Of a stretch of DNA of 64,000 nt, positions 27,401 through 35,832 are shown one piece after another (the first letter of the stretch is position 1; each line of letters begins with the position of its first letter). The DNA comes from Propionivibrio sp. (GTDB lineage Bacteria > Pseudomonadota > Gammaproteobacteria > Burkholderiales > Rhodocyclaceae): positions 620,001 through 684,000 of the forward strand of contig JADJLB010000001.1 in NCBI GenBank assembly GCA_016705685.1, in the 5' to 3' direction. The position numbers and the translations under genes are program-made. The notes beneath the pieces are model-generated. The model was given only the letters and a program-made list of their open reading frames with translations. It made no database searches and was not told the origin of the DNA.

Positions 27401-27546
27401 GCAGTGACCGAGATGGTCGGAAAATCGACATTGGGCAGTTCGGAGACCGGCAGAGCGCGGTAGGCGATGATTCCGAAGATGACGAATGCGGCCATCAGCA
27501 GCGTGGTCATGACCGGGCGGCGAATACAGAGCTCGGGAAGATTCAC
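24454..27546 (-). CDS. RND efflux pump inner-membrane permease (MdtB/MdtC-like)
   Basis: A 1030-residue proton-driven efflux transporter of the hydrophobe/amphiphile RND family, with twelve expected membrane helices and two large periplasmic loops. The first helix begins at about residue 12 (VMTTLLMAAFVIFGIIAYRA), followed by ELPNVDFPTISVTAALPGAS. The proton-relay Asp pair is in VGFVVDDAIVMLENI. It starts at a GTG 12 bases after the adaptor gene. No outer-membrane channel is encoded here, so the pump must borrow a TolC-type partner. Substrates cannot be told from sequence; MdtBC-like members often handle bile salts, novobiocin or similar amphiphiles. Confidence 0.93.
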   Translation of the reverse strand: MNLPELCIRRPVMTTLLMAAFVIFGIIAYRALPVSELPNVDFPTISVTAALPGASPETMAAAVATPLEGQFSTIAGLDSMNSTSAQGSTSITLQFTLDRNIDAAAQDVQSAISAALRKLPPNMPAPPSFRKVNPADSPIFYIALSSPTLPLPLVNEYAETQLAQRLSTISGVAQVLIYGSQKFAVRIQANPDQLAARGLGIDELHQAVAQANVNQPVGLIDGERRTFSIKDNGQLANAAAYRPLIVAWRNGAPIRLDDIATPIDSVENQRLASWNVDKRAIVLAIQRQPGANTIETVDSIKRILPSFQAKLPAAISMNTLYDRSISIREAIDDVQFTLILAGLLVILVILIFLRNLSATIIPALALPISVIGTFAVMYVLGFSIDNLSLLALTLSVGFVVDDAIVMLENIVRHIEQGVSPLSAAIKGSREIGFTIISMTLSLVAVFIPVLFMGGIVGRLLHEFAVTICAAILVSGVVSLTLTPMLCSRYLRQSRTAEHGRLFQAFERFFAALLVGYEKSLRLTVAHPRWVMVGFVATLGMSALLFTVVPKDFIPSGDSGRIIAFTEGAQDASFASMVEHQRAIAALVAEDPNIQSFMSSIGGGGIRPTSNTGTIFMILKPSSERTLSPDELIERLRPRLASVPGIKVYMQNPPVIRIGGQITAAQYQYTLQSTDLPELYQWTDTLLGRIRQLPGFVDVTSNLNNHSPVVALDVDRDKITTLGLSFSQVEDALQSAFSSRQISTIYGTANQYQVILEVAPEFQNDPSMLSRLHVRASSGKLIPLDTVTRINRKTQALTVNHQGQLPSVTLSFNLLPGVSLGDAVKRIKSLEQELRIPASLNTSLQGTAQAFQASLQGLGILLLIAILVVYLVLGILYESFIHPLTILSGLPSAALGALITLLIFRVDLSLYAFVGIIMLIGIVKKNAIMMIDFALDQQRSSQLPANEAIFNACLIRFRPIMMTTMAALVGTLPIAIGFGAGADVRRPLGLAVVGGLLLSQFLTLYLTPVIYVYLDRLTPTGKGRSVMPDTW

Positions 27547-27558
27547 GCGGCAGCCAAC

Positions 27559-28731
27559 CTAAGGGTTTGCCGGTTTGTCAGGCGCTTTGGCCGCATCGGG
27601 GACATCGGACACATCCGACGCATCGGCTTTCTTGACGATGACCCTGGCGCCGGGTGTCAAGCGTAACTGGCCGTCGGTAACGACCGTCTCGCCGACATGC
27701 AGGCCGTTGCCGATCGCTGTCATGTTCCCGTCCGAAGCAGTGGTTTCGACCGGGCGCACATCGACACGGCCGTCATTCTTGACGACAAAAACAAACTGGC
27801 CGGTGGCGCCCTGCTGGACTGCTTCGTCGGGTACTGCAACGGCTTTCGCCAATGTCTGGAGGAGCAGCGTGACATTGAGAAACTGCCCCGGAGTGAGCCG
27901 CTCATCGTCGTTGGGCAGCTCGGCCTTCATCAGGATGGTGCCGGTTGCACTATCGACCGCATTGTCGAGAAAGCGCAGCTTGGCGCCGAAGCGTTGCGAT
28001 TTGTCCTGCGGCAGACTGACCTCAACTTTCATGTCACCGAGGTTTCCGGTGACGGAACCCGGTGCAGTTTTCAAACGCGGGAGAAATTTCTCCGGCACCG
28101 AGAAGCTGACAAGCAGGGGACGCACGCGATTGACGACGGCCAGCGGCGTGTCGTTGATCTTGACCGATGAACCGGCAAATACCAAGCGGGCACCGACCAC
28201 GCCGTCAAACGGAGCGCGAATGGCGGCATAGGAGAGTTGTAAACGCGCCATTTCCGCTGCAGCCTTGCTGGCACGGAGATTGGCTGCTGCTGCCGATTCG
28301 TTGGTGCGGGTTTCGTTGACCTTCTCTGCGGAGACGAAGTTTCGGTCTTTGAGCGCCAGGTAGCGAGCCGTATCGGAGCGCGTTTTGGCGGCCAGAGATT
28401 CGTCGCGGGCGACTGCGGCCTGAGCCTGCCTGAGCCGGGCTGAAAAATCGGCGGGGTCGAGCCGAATCAATAGATCGCCCCGCTTGACGTGCTGACCTTC
28501 GGTAAAAAATACTTCGGCAACCTGCCCATCGACGCGTGATTTCAAGATAACGCTGGCGAAGGCTTCGGCACGGCCTACGACCTGCAAACTGACCGGAATG
28601 TCCCGCTCGGTGGCCTGGGCCGCGGTGACCGGAACCGGGGGTGCTGCCAGTTTCTTTTCAGAAGCGCTATCGGAGCACGCCGCCAGAACGTACGTGCCCG
28701 CGAGTATCAAAGCGATAGGAAAGAAATTCAC
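27559..28731 (-). CDS. RND efflux pump periplasmic adaptor (membrane fusion protein), lipoprotein
   Basis: A 390-residue periplasmic adaptor bridging the permease and an outer-membrane channel. It has a lipoprotein signal (lipobox VLAAC at about 15-19), then a barrel-sandwich domain (GRAEAFASVILKSRVDGQVAEV, LLIRLDPADFSARL), a helical hairpin (about 95-160), a second lipoyl half (YAAIRAPFDGVVGARLV) and a beta-barrel. The C-terminus is rich in Asp/Pro/Lys. The GTG start overlaps the lysA stop codon by four bases (GTGA), so it may be translationally coupled to lysA even though the functions are unrelated. Confidence 0.92.
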   Translation of the reverse strand: MNFFPIALILAGTYVLAACSDSASEKKLAAPPVPVTAAQATERDIPVSLQVVGRAEAFASVILKSRVDGQVAEVFFTEGQHVKRGDLLIRLDPADFSARLRQAQAAVARDESLAAKTRSDTARYLALKDRNFVSAEKVNETRTNESAAAANLRASKAAAEMARLQLSYAAIRAPFDGVVGARLVFAGSSVKINDTPLAVVNRVRPLLVSFSVPEKFLPRLKTAPGSVTGNLGDMKVEVSLPQDKSQRFGAKLRFLDNAVDSATGTILMKAELPNDDERLTPGQFLNVTLLLQTLAKAVAVPDEAVQQGATGQFVFVVKNDGRVDVRPVETTASDGNMTAIGNGLHVGETVVTDGQLRLTPGARVIVKKADASDVSDVPDAAKAPDKPANP

Positions 28732-29972
28732 GGCAGCATGGTTTCGTGAGCGAAAAGCTCTTCTACAGTCTCACGTTGGCGTATCAGATGGACTTGCGCG
28801 CCATCAACCATCACTTCGGCCGCACGCGGTCGGGTATTGTAGTTCGAACTCATGGCCATGCCATAGGCGCCGGCGGACATGACGGCAAGCAGGTCGCCGG
28901 GTTCGATCGCCAGTGGGCGGCCACGGCCGAGGAAATCGCCCGACTCGCATATCGGGCCGACGATGTCCCAATTGCTGGGGGCGTCATGGCGCGGCGATAC
29001 CGGGACGATGTCATGCCAGGCGTCGTAGAGCGCTGGTCTGGACAGATCGTTCATGGCGGCGTCGACGATGGCGAAATTCTTTGCCTCGCCCGGCTTGAGG
29101 TATTCAACCCGGGTGAGCAGAACGCCGGCATTGCCGACCAGACGACGTCCGGGTTCGAGCAGTATCTTGAGTTGTCGATCCCTGAGTTCATGCAGCAGCG
29201 GTTGCAGGTAGTCCTTGACGGTAGGCACCTCTTCGTCCCGGTAACGAATGCCGAGGCCGCCACCGAGGTCGATATGGTGCAATGGAATATCAACGGCGGC
29301 AAGCTGGTCTATGAGGAGCAAGAGTTTGTCAAGTGCTTCGGCAAAAGGCGCGGGGTCGAGCAACTGTGAGCCGATATGGCAGTCGATGCCGGTGATTTCG
29401 AGGTTCGGCAGGCGGGCAGCGTGCTGGTAAATGGTCAGCGCATCTTCATAGGCGACGCCAAACTTGTTTTCCCTCAGGCCGGTTGAGATATAAGGATGGG
29501 TTTTCGCATCGACATCCGGATTGACGCGCAGGCTGACGGGCGCCCTTTTGCCAAGTCGGGTAGCCACTTCATTGAGGCGCTCGAGTTCGGGAACTGATTC
29601 GACATTAAAGCAGAGGATGCCGGTGTCAAGCGCAAAGACCATTTCGGCGACGGACTTGCCCACGCCTGAAAAAACAATTTTTTGGGGGTCGGCGCCGGCG
29701 GCAAGTGCACGCTTCAGTTCGCCGACGGAGACAATGTCGAAACCGGCGCCAAGACGGGCGAATACGTTCAGTACAGCCAAATTGGAATTGGCTTTGAGCG
29801 CGTAGCACAGCAGGGAATCGATACCGGTCAATTCTTGCTGGAACTCATTGAGCGCAGATTCGAGCGCAGCGCGGGAATAGACATAGCACGGCGTGCCAAA
29901 GCGCGACGCGATGTCGGCAAGGGGAACCGATTCGGCCAGGAGTTGGCCGTCGTTCAGGGCGAATGCGTTCAT
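28728..29972 (-). CDS. lysA: Diaminopimelate decarboxylase
   Basis: LysA decarboxylates meso-diaminopimelate to lysine using PLP. The 414-residue fold-type III enzyme has the PLP lysine in CYALKANSNLAVL, HIGSQ (about 195), the glycine-rich HIDLGGGLGI, EPGRRLVGNAG and the active-site CESGDFLG. The ATG overlaps the lptM stop (ATGA), and its own stop overlaps the efflux adaptor start. The order cyaY (divergent) - lptM - lysA is widely conserved in proteobacteria; dapF, often next, is missing here and replaced by the efflux genes. Confidence 0.96.
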   Translation of the reverse strand: MNAFALNDGQLLAESVPLADIASRFGTPCYVYSRAALESALNEFQQELTGIDSLLCYALKANSNLAVLNVFARLGAGFDIVSVGELKRALAAGADPQKIVFSGVGKSVAEMVFALDTGILCFNVESVPELERLNEVATRLGKRAPVSLRVNPDVDAKTHPYISTGLRENKFGVAYEDALTIYQHAARLPNLEITGIDCHIGSQLLDPAPFAEALDKLLLLIDQLAAVDIPLHHIDLGGGLGIRYRDEEVPTVKDYLQPLLHELRDRQLKILLEPGRRLVGNAGVLLTRVEYLKPGEAKNFAIVDAAMNDLSRPALYDAWHDIVPVSPRHDAPSNWDIVGPICESGDFLGRGRPLAIEPGDLLAVMSAGAYGMAMSSNYNTRPRAAEVMVDGAQVHLIRQRETVEELFAHETMLP

Positions 29973-30151
29973 CGGGCGGGTTCTTGCGCCGTGTTAAGAT
30001 CAGCGGCGGCGGGTGACGCCGGCCCTGGAACGCTGGCTGGGGCTGCCGGGGGTTTGGTTTGCGGCGGCGGAAGGTAAAGTGCACCTCGCGTGCCACACCC
30101 TTCAAGAGAGACCAAGGCCAGCAGTACGATGAGCGAGAGATGTCGTTGCAT
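29969..30151 (-). CDS. lptM: Small lipoprotein LptM (YifL family)
   Basis: A 60-residue outer-membrane lipoprotein. The signal peptide MQRHLSLIVLLALVSLEGC ends in a lipobox, and the mature part opens CGTRGALYLPPP, the conserved motif of LptM, which helps the LptDE lipopolysaccharide translocon mature. The tail is Pro/Ala-rich and low in complexity. The ATG at 30151 gives a normal signal peptide; an upstream in-frame start at 30184 would add 11 residues. The stop overlaps the lysA start by four bases, the usual arrangement with lysA. Confidence 0.88.
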   Translation of the reverse strand: MQRHLSLIVLLALVSLEGCGTRGALYLPPPQTKPPAAPASVPGPASPAAADLNTAQEPAR

Positions 30152-30186
30152 GAAGGAATGACCGCAAATGGAAAATGGTAGCACAG

Positions 30187-30504
30187 ATGAATGAAAGCGA
30201 ATTCAATAAGCTTGCCGATGCGGCGCTGACGCAAATCGAGTCCGCGCTGGAGGCCAGTGGGGCCGACCTCGATTTTGCCATGGTCAGCGCGGGTGTGCTC
30301 GAAGTCGAGTTTGCCGATGGCAGCAAGATGGTCGTCAATCGCCATGGGGCGGCCCAGGAGATATGGGTAGCGGCACGCTCCGGAGGCTTTCACTTTCGAT
30401 GGGACGGTGAGCGCTGGCGAGATACGCGCGACGGGACCGAACTGATGGCTGCGCTGACGGCACTGGCGTCAAAACAGGCTGGCGAGCCCGTTCGACTGGA
30501 TTGA
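30187..30504 (+). CDS. cyaY: Frataxin-like iron-sulfur assembly protein CyaY
   Basis: A 105-residue cytosolic protein of the frataxin fold that binds iron and tunes cysteine desulfurase activity in Fe-S cluster assembly. An acidic first helix (MNESEFNKLADAALTQIESA) is followed by beta strands with the conserved VEFADGSKMVVNR, QEIWVAARSGGFHFRWDG and a RWRDTRDGTEL stretch. The ATG at 30187 is preferred; four codons upstream is another start. It diverges from lptM/lysA with 35 bases between and converges on mrcA. Confidence 0.92.
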   Translation: MNESEFNKLADAALTQIESALEASGADLDFAMVSAGVLEVEFADGSKMVVNRHGAAQEIWVAARSGGFHFRWDGERWRDTRDGTELMAALTALASKQAGEPVRLD

Positions 30505-30519
30505 TCGGGCCGATCAATC
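30499..30519. repeat. 21-base palindrome spanning the stop codons of cyaY and mrcA
   Basis: GATTGATCGG (30499-30508) and CCGATCAATC (30510-30519) are perfect inverted copies around a single G. Both convergent genes end in GAT TGA (Asp-stop), each stop lying inside one arm. There is no T-run, so it is not a classical intrinsic terminator. Confidence 0.6.
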
Positions 30520-32832
30520 GGTCGGCGTGATCGTTGGGTCTTGTGGTGGTTCCGGTTCGATCACCGGTGGTACGTTTTCTTTGTAGAAGAATTCCCTGGC
30601 CGGGCCTTTCCCCGGGTTTTCCATGTCGAGTGCAACCAGTCCATCGGGTTGAGACATGACGGATTCAGGCACGTCCTTGAGCGCTTTGGCCATATAGCCG
30701 ATCCAGGTTGGCAGGGCTGCCGAGCCGCCGGTCTCGCCCCGGCCCAGACTCTTGGGCTGGTCAAAACCGATCCATGAACAGCCGACCACTGTTTGTTGAT
30801 AGCCGCAAAACCAGGCATCGACGTATTCGTTGGTCGTGCCGGTCTTGCCGGCCAGATCGCGGCGCTTGAGTGTCGCCGAAGCGCGTGCCCCTGTACCGTA
30901 AATGGTGACATCGTGAAGCATGCTATTCATGAGGTAGGCATTGCGCGGGTCGATGGCTCGCAACGACTCGTCACCGGCGGTGATAGGCTGTGCTTCGGCG
31001 AGTACCTGGCCCTTGTCATCCTGAATATCGCGGACGACGAACGGCTGGATCCGGTAACCGCCGTTGGCGAAAATGGAATAAGCGGCAACCATCTGCCAGG
31101 GCGTGACGGCGCCAGCACCAAGTGCCATGGTCAGATAGGGTGGGTGCTTGTCGGCATCGAAGCCAAATCGCGTCACGTAGTCTTGTATGTAATTGACTCC
31201 GCTGGCCTGGAGAAGGCGGATCGAGACCATGTTCTTCGATTTGGCCAGGGCCGTACGCATCCGCATCGGCCCCTCATACTTGCCATCGTAATTTTTTGGC
31301 TCCCAGGCCTGGCTACCGGTAACCGAAGCGGGGATGCTGATCGGCGCGTCTTCGATGATGGACGCCGGGGTAAAGCCTTTTTCCAGTGCGCCGGAATAGA
31401 TAAAGGGCTTGAAACTTGATCCTGGCTGACGCCAGGCCTGAGTGGCATGGTTAAATTTATTGCGGCTAAAGTCAAAACCACCCACTAGGGCACGTATGGC
31501 CCCGTTTTTTGGGTCGGTAGACAAGAAGGCGGCTTCAACCTCCGGCATCTGTGCGATGCGCCAATTGTTGTTGTCATCCATCTGGACGCGGATGACGGCG
31601 CCGCGCCGAATTCGTTTGTTCGGAGGCGACTTGTCGTCCATCATGCGAAGCGCAAACTTAAGACCGTCGCCACTGAGCGTGACGATCTCGCCGCCGCGTC
31701 GGTAGGCCCGAATCTGCTTGGCATCGGCTTGTAGAACCACGGCCGGATGCAAATCTTCGGAATCGTGAAAGTCCTGGAGCATCTCATCCAGGGCCTCGTC
31801 CTGTTCGGACTTGATATCCGACATGTCAAGGAAGGCCTCGGCACCCCGGTAACCATGGCGACGGTCATAATCGAGAACACCACGCCGCAAACTGTGGTAC
31901 GCCGCTTCCTGGTCGCTCTTGAGGATCGTCGTATAAACCCTCAGTCCCCGGGAATAGACGTCTTCCGGGAAACGCTCGGCCGCCAACTGTCGCGCCATCT
32001 CGGCGACAAATTCGGCGTGTACGGGGTATTCGTATGTGTCGCGCTTGACGACCAGGGCTTGTTTCAAGGCCGCATCGTGCTGCTTGGGATTGATGAAACC
32101 CAGTTCGAGCATGCGGCGCAGCACATATTGCTGTCGCAAACGGGCGCGCTTGGGGTTGACCACCGGGTTGAACGCCGAAGGTGCTTTTGGCAGGCCGGCC
32201 AGCATGGCCGCTTCAGCTGTGGTCAGATTCTTCAGCGGTTTGCCGTAGTAAATCTGGGCGGCAGCGCCAAACCCATAAGCGCGCTGTCCAAGATAGATTT
32301 GATTGATATACAGCTCGAAAATCTGATCCTTGCTCAGGTTGTTTTCAATCTTGAAGGAAAGCAAGGCTTCGTAAAGTTTGCGCGTATAGGTTTTTTCAGA
32401 TGAAAGGAAGAAATTCTTGGCAACCTGCTGTGTAATGGTCGAGGCGCCCTGACGTTTGCTCCCGCCCGTCAGATTGCTCAAAGCAGCGCGAATGACCCCC
32501 AGTACATCAACGCCGTTATGTTGGTAGAAGCGTTCGTCTTCTGCGGCCAGAATGGCCTGTTTCATCACGTCAGGGACGTCCTGGAATCGAACGACATCGC
32601 GGTGTTCTTCTCCGAACTCGCCAATCAGTTGACCTTCCGCCGTATAGACGCGCAAGGGTATCTTCGGCCGATAATCCGTCAGTATTTCAAGCGAAGGCAG
32701 GTTTGGATAAGTCAGGATCAGAACCACGGCCGCCATGGCGATGGCCATTGCAGCGAGTCCGGCCAGGAACAGGACAGGATAAAAAATCCAGCGGGAAGCG
32801 TTGGGCAAGGTCGAGTCGCCAAGTGAAGACAT
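30514..32832 (-). CDS. mrcA: Penicillin-binding protein 1A (bifunctional glycosyltransferase/transpeptidase)
   Basis: A 772-residue class A PBP that polymerises and cross-links peptidoglycan in the periplasm. One membrane anchor lies at about 16-40. The glycosyltransferase 51 domain shows AAEDERFYQHNGVD and KRQGASTITQQVAKNFFLS. The transpeptidase has the active-site SSFKPF, the SKN-type motif (SKNMVS) and KTGTTNEYVDAWFCGY. The OB-like insertion between the domains contains an EEAL-rich stretch as in PBP1A. It is divergent from pilM, the order pilMNOPQ/mrcA being the classic proteobacterial one. Confidence 0.95.
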   Translation of the reverse strand: MSSLGDSTLPNASRWIFYPVLFLAGLAAMAIAMAAVVLILTYPNLPSLEILTDYRPKIPLRVYTAEGQLIGEFGEEHRDVVRFQDVPDVMKQAILAAEDERFYQHNGVDVLGVIRAALSNLTGGSKRQGASTITQQVAKNFFLSSEKTYTRKLYEALLSFKIENNLSKDQIFELYINQIYLGQRAYGFGAAAQIYYGKPLKNLTTAEAAMLAGLPKAPSAFNPVVNPKRARLRQQYVLRRMLELGFINPKQHDAALKQALVVKRDTYEYPVHAEFVAEMARQLAAERFPEDVYSRGLRVYTTILKSDQEAAYHSLRRGVLDYDRRHGYRGAEAFLDMSDIKSEQDEALDEMLQDFHDSEDLHPAVVLQADAKQIRAYRRGGEIVTLSGDGLKFALRMMDDKSPPNKRIRRGAVIRVQMDDNNNWRIAQMPEVEAAFLSTDPKNGAIRALVGGFDFSRNKFNHATQAWRQPGSSFKPFIYSGALEKGFTPASIIEDAPISIPASVTGSQAWEPKNYDGKYEGPMRMRTALAKSKNMVSIRLLQASGVNYIQDYVTRFGFDADKHPPYLTMALGAGAVTPWQMVAAYSIFANGGYRIQPFVVRDIQDDKGQVLAEAQPITAGDESLRAIDPRNAYLMNSMLHDVTIYGTGARASATLKRRDLAGKTGTTNEYVDAWFCGYQQTVVGCSWIGFDQPKSLGRGETGGSAALPTWIGYMAKALKDVPESVMSQPDGLVALDMENPGKGPAREFFYKENVPPVIEPEPPQDPTITPTD

Positions 32833-32915
32833 ACGGCGACATTATAAACGTTGCCTTGAAGACTGTGACAGCGAGCAAAAATACGAATAAAAAAATGGCT
32901 TTACATGCCGGATAC

Positions 32916-32944
32916 TTGTTGCTAGCATCTAAAGTAGATTATCT
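32916..32944 (+). promoter_or_regulatory. Candidate promoter for the pilMNOPQ operon
   Basis: TTGTTG (32916-32921) and TTATCT (32939-32944) are spaced 17 bases apart, 54 bases before the pilM start. The match is modest, and other A/T-rich hexamers nearby could serve. Confidence 0.35.
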
Positions 32945-32997
32945 GTAAACACGCTAACTACAAATTATTCAAGGGTTTTTTCGGCGGGGGTGGCGAT

Positions 32998-34077
32998 TTG
33001 CAACTCGATCTATCAATCATAAATCCTAAGGCACGCTCGCTAATCGGCCTCGACATTAGTTCATCGGCAGTCAAGATGGTTGAACTGGCGAGCGATAGCA
33101 AGGGCGGGTATCGCGTCGAGCGGTATACGATTGAAGTATTGCCTAGGGATGCTGTCTCAGATGGCAATATCGTCAATCTGGAGGCGGCTGCCGAAACGGT
33201 CCGGCGAGCCTGGAAGAAACTGGCGACTTCGACTAGACAGGTTGCCATCGCGCTTCCGGCTTCTCATGTGATCACCAAGAAGATCATCGTGGCGGCAGGT
33301 CAACGCGAGGAGGAACTTGAGGTCCAAGTCGAATCCGAAGCCAACCAGTACATCCCATTCGCTCTGGAAGAGGTCAACCTCGACTTTCAGGTTGTCGGGC
33401 CGGCGCCTTCCTCGCCCGATGAAATCGAGGTTCTGATTGCCGCGTCACGCAAGGAAAAGGTTGAGGATCGGGTTGCCGTTGCGGAATCCGCCGGATTGAA
33501 ACCGGTAGTTATGGATGTCGAATCCTACGCCGTGCTTTCGGCCTTTGAATTGATTGAAAAGCAACTCCCCGACGGGGGTCAGGGCAAGATCATAGCCTTG
33601 GTCGACGTTGGGGCCAATGTGATGAATCTGACCGTGCTGCGAAACGGCCAACAGCTTTATGTGCGCGAGCAGGCCTTTGGCGGAAATCAACTGACGCAGG
33701 ATATTGCCCGTCTTTTTGGCATGAATTTCGAAGAGGCCGAGGCTGAGAAGCGTCGGAACAACCTGCCGGACAATTACGAAGCCGAGCTTCTTCAACCCTT
33801 TGTCGAAAGCATGGCGTTGGAAGTTTCACGCGCTTTGCAGTTTTTCTTTACGTCCACCCAGTTCAATCAGATAGATCATATTGTCCTTGCCGGCGGCTGT
33901 GCCGTTTTGCCAGGGGCAGACGAAGTCATCGCCTCACGGACCCAAATCAATACCATCATTGCCAACCCTTTTGCTGACATGGTGCTGTCCGAACGGGTGC
34001 GCGCCAAGAGCCTGCTCGTGGATGCTTCGTCGTTGATGGCCGCGTGCGGCCTTGCTCTGCGGAGGTTTGACGAATGA
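32998..34077 (+). CDS. pilM: Type IV pilus assembly protein PilM
   Basis: A 359-residue cytoplasmic actin-like ATPase that docks on PilN at the inner membrane. The fold's phosphate loops are visible as IGLDISSSAVKMVEL near the N-terminus, ALVDVGANVMNLTVL mid-protein and VLAGGCAVLPGADEV near the end; FGGNQLTQDIARLFG is also typical. The start is a TTG at 32998, with GCGGGGG just upstream. The nearby GTG at 32990 is out of frame, so TTG decides the start. It heads pilMNOPQ with ATGA-type overlaps throughout. Confidence 0.95.
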   Translation: MQLDLSIINPKARSLIGLDISSSAVKMVELASDSKGGYRVERYTIEVLPRDAVSDGNIVNLEAAAETVRRAWKKLATSTRQVAIALPASHVITKKIIVAAGQREEELEVQVESEANQYIPFALEEVNLDFQVVGPAPSSPDEIEVLIAASRKEKVEDRVAVAESAGLKPVVMDVESYAVLSAFELIEKQLPDGGQGKIIALVDVGANVMNLTVLRNGQQLYVREQAFGGNQLTQDIARLFGMNFEEAEAEKRRNNLPDNYEAELLQPFVESMALEVSRALQFFFTSTQFNQIDHIVLAGGCAVLPGADEVIASRTQINTIIANPFADMVLSERVRAKSLLVDASSLMAACGLALRRFDE

Positions 34078-34643
34078 TACGCATCAATCTTCTTCCCCAT
34101 CGCGAAGAAAAGCGAAAGGCCAGACGACAACAGTTTTACGGGCTGCTGGGTTTGGTTGCTGCGCTTGCCGGTGTGATCGTCTTTCTCGTCTATTCGATCA
34201 TTGGGGGCTATATATCAACGCAGGAAGCAAAAAACGACTTCCTGAGCAAAGAGATCGCCGATCTCGACAAGAAGATTGACGAGATCAAACGCCTTAAAGA
34301 GCAAACACAGGCTTTGCTGGCGCGCAAGCAAATCATCGAGTCTTTGCAGCGCGACCGGGCTGAGGCGGTGCGTTTGTTAAGCGAGCTAGTCAAACAAATG
34401 CCGGAAGGCGTCTATGTGCGCTCAATCAAACAGGAAGGCGTCAAGATTTCGCTGGCCGGCTATGCGCAGTCGAGTGCGCGTGTGTCAACTTTGATGCGGA
34501 ATATCGAGGCTTCTCCTTGGCTGGAAAAGCCGCAGCTCATCGAAATCAAGGCGGCGACGGTTGACAAGCGACGTCTCAACGAATTCAGTTTGAACGCTGC
34601 GCTTAAACGCGCTCCCGTTGAGGATGGAGGCAAGAAGAAATGA
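34074..34643 (+). CDS. pilN: Type IV pilus assembly protein PilN
   Basis: A 189-residue bitopic inner-membrane protein. The short cytoplasmic N-terminus carries the conserved PilM-binding motif INLLPHREE (residues 3-11). One membrane helix follows (about 22-45, LLGLVAALAGVIVFLVYSII), then a coiled coil (EIADLDKKIDEIKRLKEQTQ) and a periplasmic ferredoxin-like domain. It forms the alignment complex with PilO and PilP. The start overlaps the pilM stop by four bases. Confidence 0.94.
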   Translation: MIRINLLPHREEKRKARRQQFYGLLGLVAALAGVIVFLVYSIIGGYISTQEAKNDFLSKEIADLDKKIDEIKRLKEQTQALLARKQIIESLQRDRAEAVRLLSELVKQMPEGVYVRSIKQEGVKISLAGYAQSSARVSTLMRNIEASPWLEKPQLIEIKAATVDKRRLNEFSLNAALKRAPVEDGGKKK

Positions 34644-35314
34644 AATCACCCTCCATGGCAAAAATTGACCTCAAGGCGTTTCTTGACGATTTCCGGAATC
34701 TCAATCCGAAAGACGTAGGGGCTTGGCCGCTCGCGCCACGCGTGGCTGTTCTACTTAGTCTTTTTGCTGCGGCTTTGGTCGCGGGTTGGTGGATTGTCTG
34801 GAACGATCAGCTGGACACGCTCGATGCTCGTCAACAGTTGGAGTTAAAGCTCAGGGACGAGTTCATTTCTAAGAAAAAGCAGGCAGTTAACCTCGATTTG
34901 TACATCCAGCAATTGAGCGAGATTGACCGTTCATTTGGGGCGTTATTGAAACAACTGCCCAACAAGTCAGAAGTTGAATCCCTACTGATCGAAATAAACC
35001 AGTCGGGCATGGGCAGAGGGTTGCAGTTTGAACTGTTCAAGCCCGGGCAGGAAATCAGCAAGGATTTCTATGCCGAGTTGCCCATCAATGTGCGGCTCAC
35101 CGGGAGCTACCACGATTTTGGCGCTTTTGCCGGAGATATCGGCAGGCTGTCGAGAATCGTAACCTTGAACAATATTTCCATTACTACCAATCCACAGGCT
35201 AAAGACGGGAGTTTGGTCATGGATGCTGTGACAAAGACCTTCCGCTATCTCGATGAAGAAGAATTAGCCGCCAAAAAGAAGGCGGCTCAAGCCGCCAAGG
35301 GTGGAAAGAAATGA
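34640..35314 (+). CDS. pilO: Type IV pilus assembly protein PilO
   Basis: A 224-residue inner-membrane protein with a cytoplasmic N-terminus, one helix at about 35-55 (VAVLLSLFAAALVAGWWIVW), a coiled coil and a periplasmic domain containing the family block LPNKSEVESLLIEINQSG. It pairs with PilN and contacts PilP. The C-terminus is Lys/Ala-rich (KKKAAQAAKGGKK). The ATG overlaps pilN by four bases; an alternative ATG five codons later is possible. Confidence 0.93.
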   Translation: MKSPSMAKIDLKAFLDDFRNLNPKDVGAWPLAPRVAVLLSLFAAALVAGWWIVWNDQLDTLDARQQLELKLRDEFISKKKQAVNLDLYIQQLSEIDRSFGALLKQLPNKSEVESLLIEINQSGMGRGLQFELFKPGQEISKDFYAELPINVRLTGSYHDFGAFAGDIGRLSRIVTLNNISITTNPQAKDGSLVMDAVTKTFRYLDEEELAAKKKAAQAAKGGKK

Positions 35315-35832
35315 GAACAATTGCCGTCGCACTGGCGAGCGTAGCCTTGGTGGCTTGCTCCGGTGGGGATAATGAGGACTTGCGTCAGTGGATGAACGAA
35401 GTATCCAAGGATGTCAAAGGTAACATTCCGCCGCTGCCACAGGTCAAGCCCTACGAGCCGGTGGCTTATGATGCGGGAAACCTCATTGACCCTTTCAAGC
35501 CGGCCAAGATCGGCCCCGAACAGCGTAAAGGCGGTGGAGGCGGGTTGCAGCCGGATATGGACCGACCACGCGAGCCGTTGGAGTCTTATCCGCTGGAGTC
35601 GCTGAAATACGTGGGTGTGATGAGTAGAAAGAAAGTTTCGTTTGCCATCATTCTGGTTGATGGCGCGTTGTATCAGGTGAGGGTTGGGAACTATATGGGG
35701 CAGAATTTTGGGGTGATCACCAAGATTACGGATTCAGAGTTGACGCTGAAGGAACTCATTCAGGATTCAGCCGGGGATTGGGTTGAAAGGGAGAGTTCGC
35801 TTTTGCTGCAGGGACAGGAGGGAATAAAGTGA
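35311..35832 (+). CDS. pilP: Type IV pilus assembly lipoprotein PilP
   Basis: A 173-residue inner-membrane lipoprotein with signal and lipobox MRTIAVALASVALVAC. A flexible Pro-rich linker (about 30-75, including DPFKPAK) precedes a beta-sandwich homology domain (YPLESLKYVGVMSRKK..., VRVGNYMGQNFGVITKI) that binds the secretin PilQ. Overlaps with neighbours on both sides show strict operon packing. Confidence 0.94.
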   Translation: MRTIAVALASVALVACSGGDNEDLRQWMNEVSKDVKGNIPPLPQVKPYEPVAYDAGNLIDPFKPAKIGPEQRKGGGGGLQPDMDRPREPLESYPLESLKYVGVMSRKKVSFAIILVDGALYQVRVGNYMGQNFGVITKITDSELTLKELIQDSAGDWVERESSLLLQGQEGIK

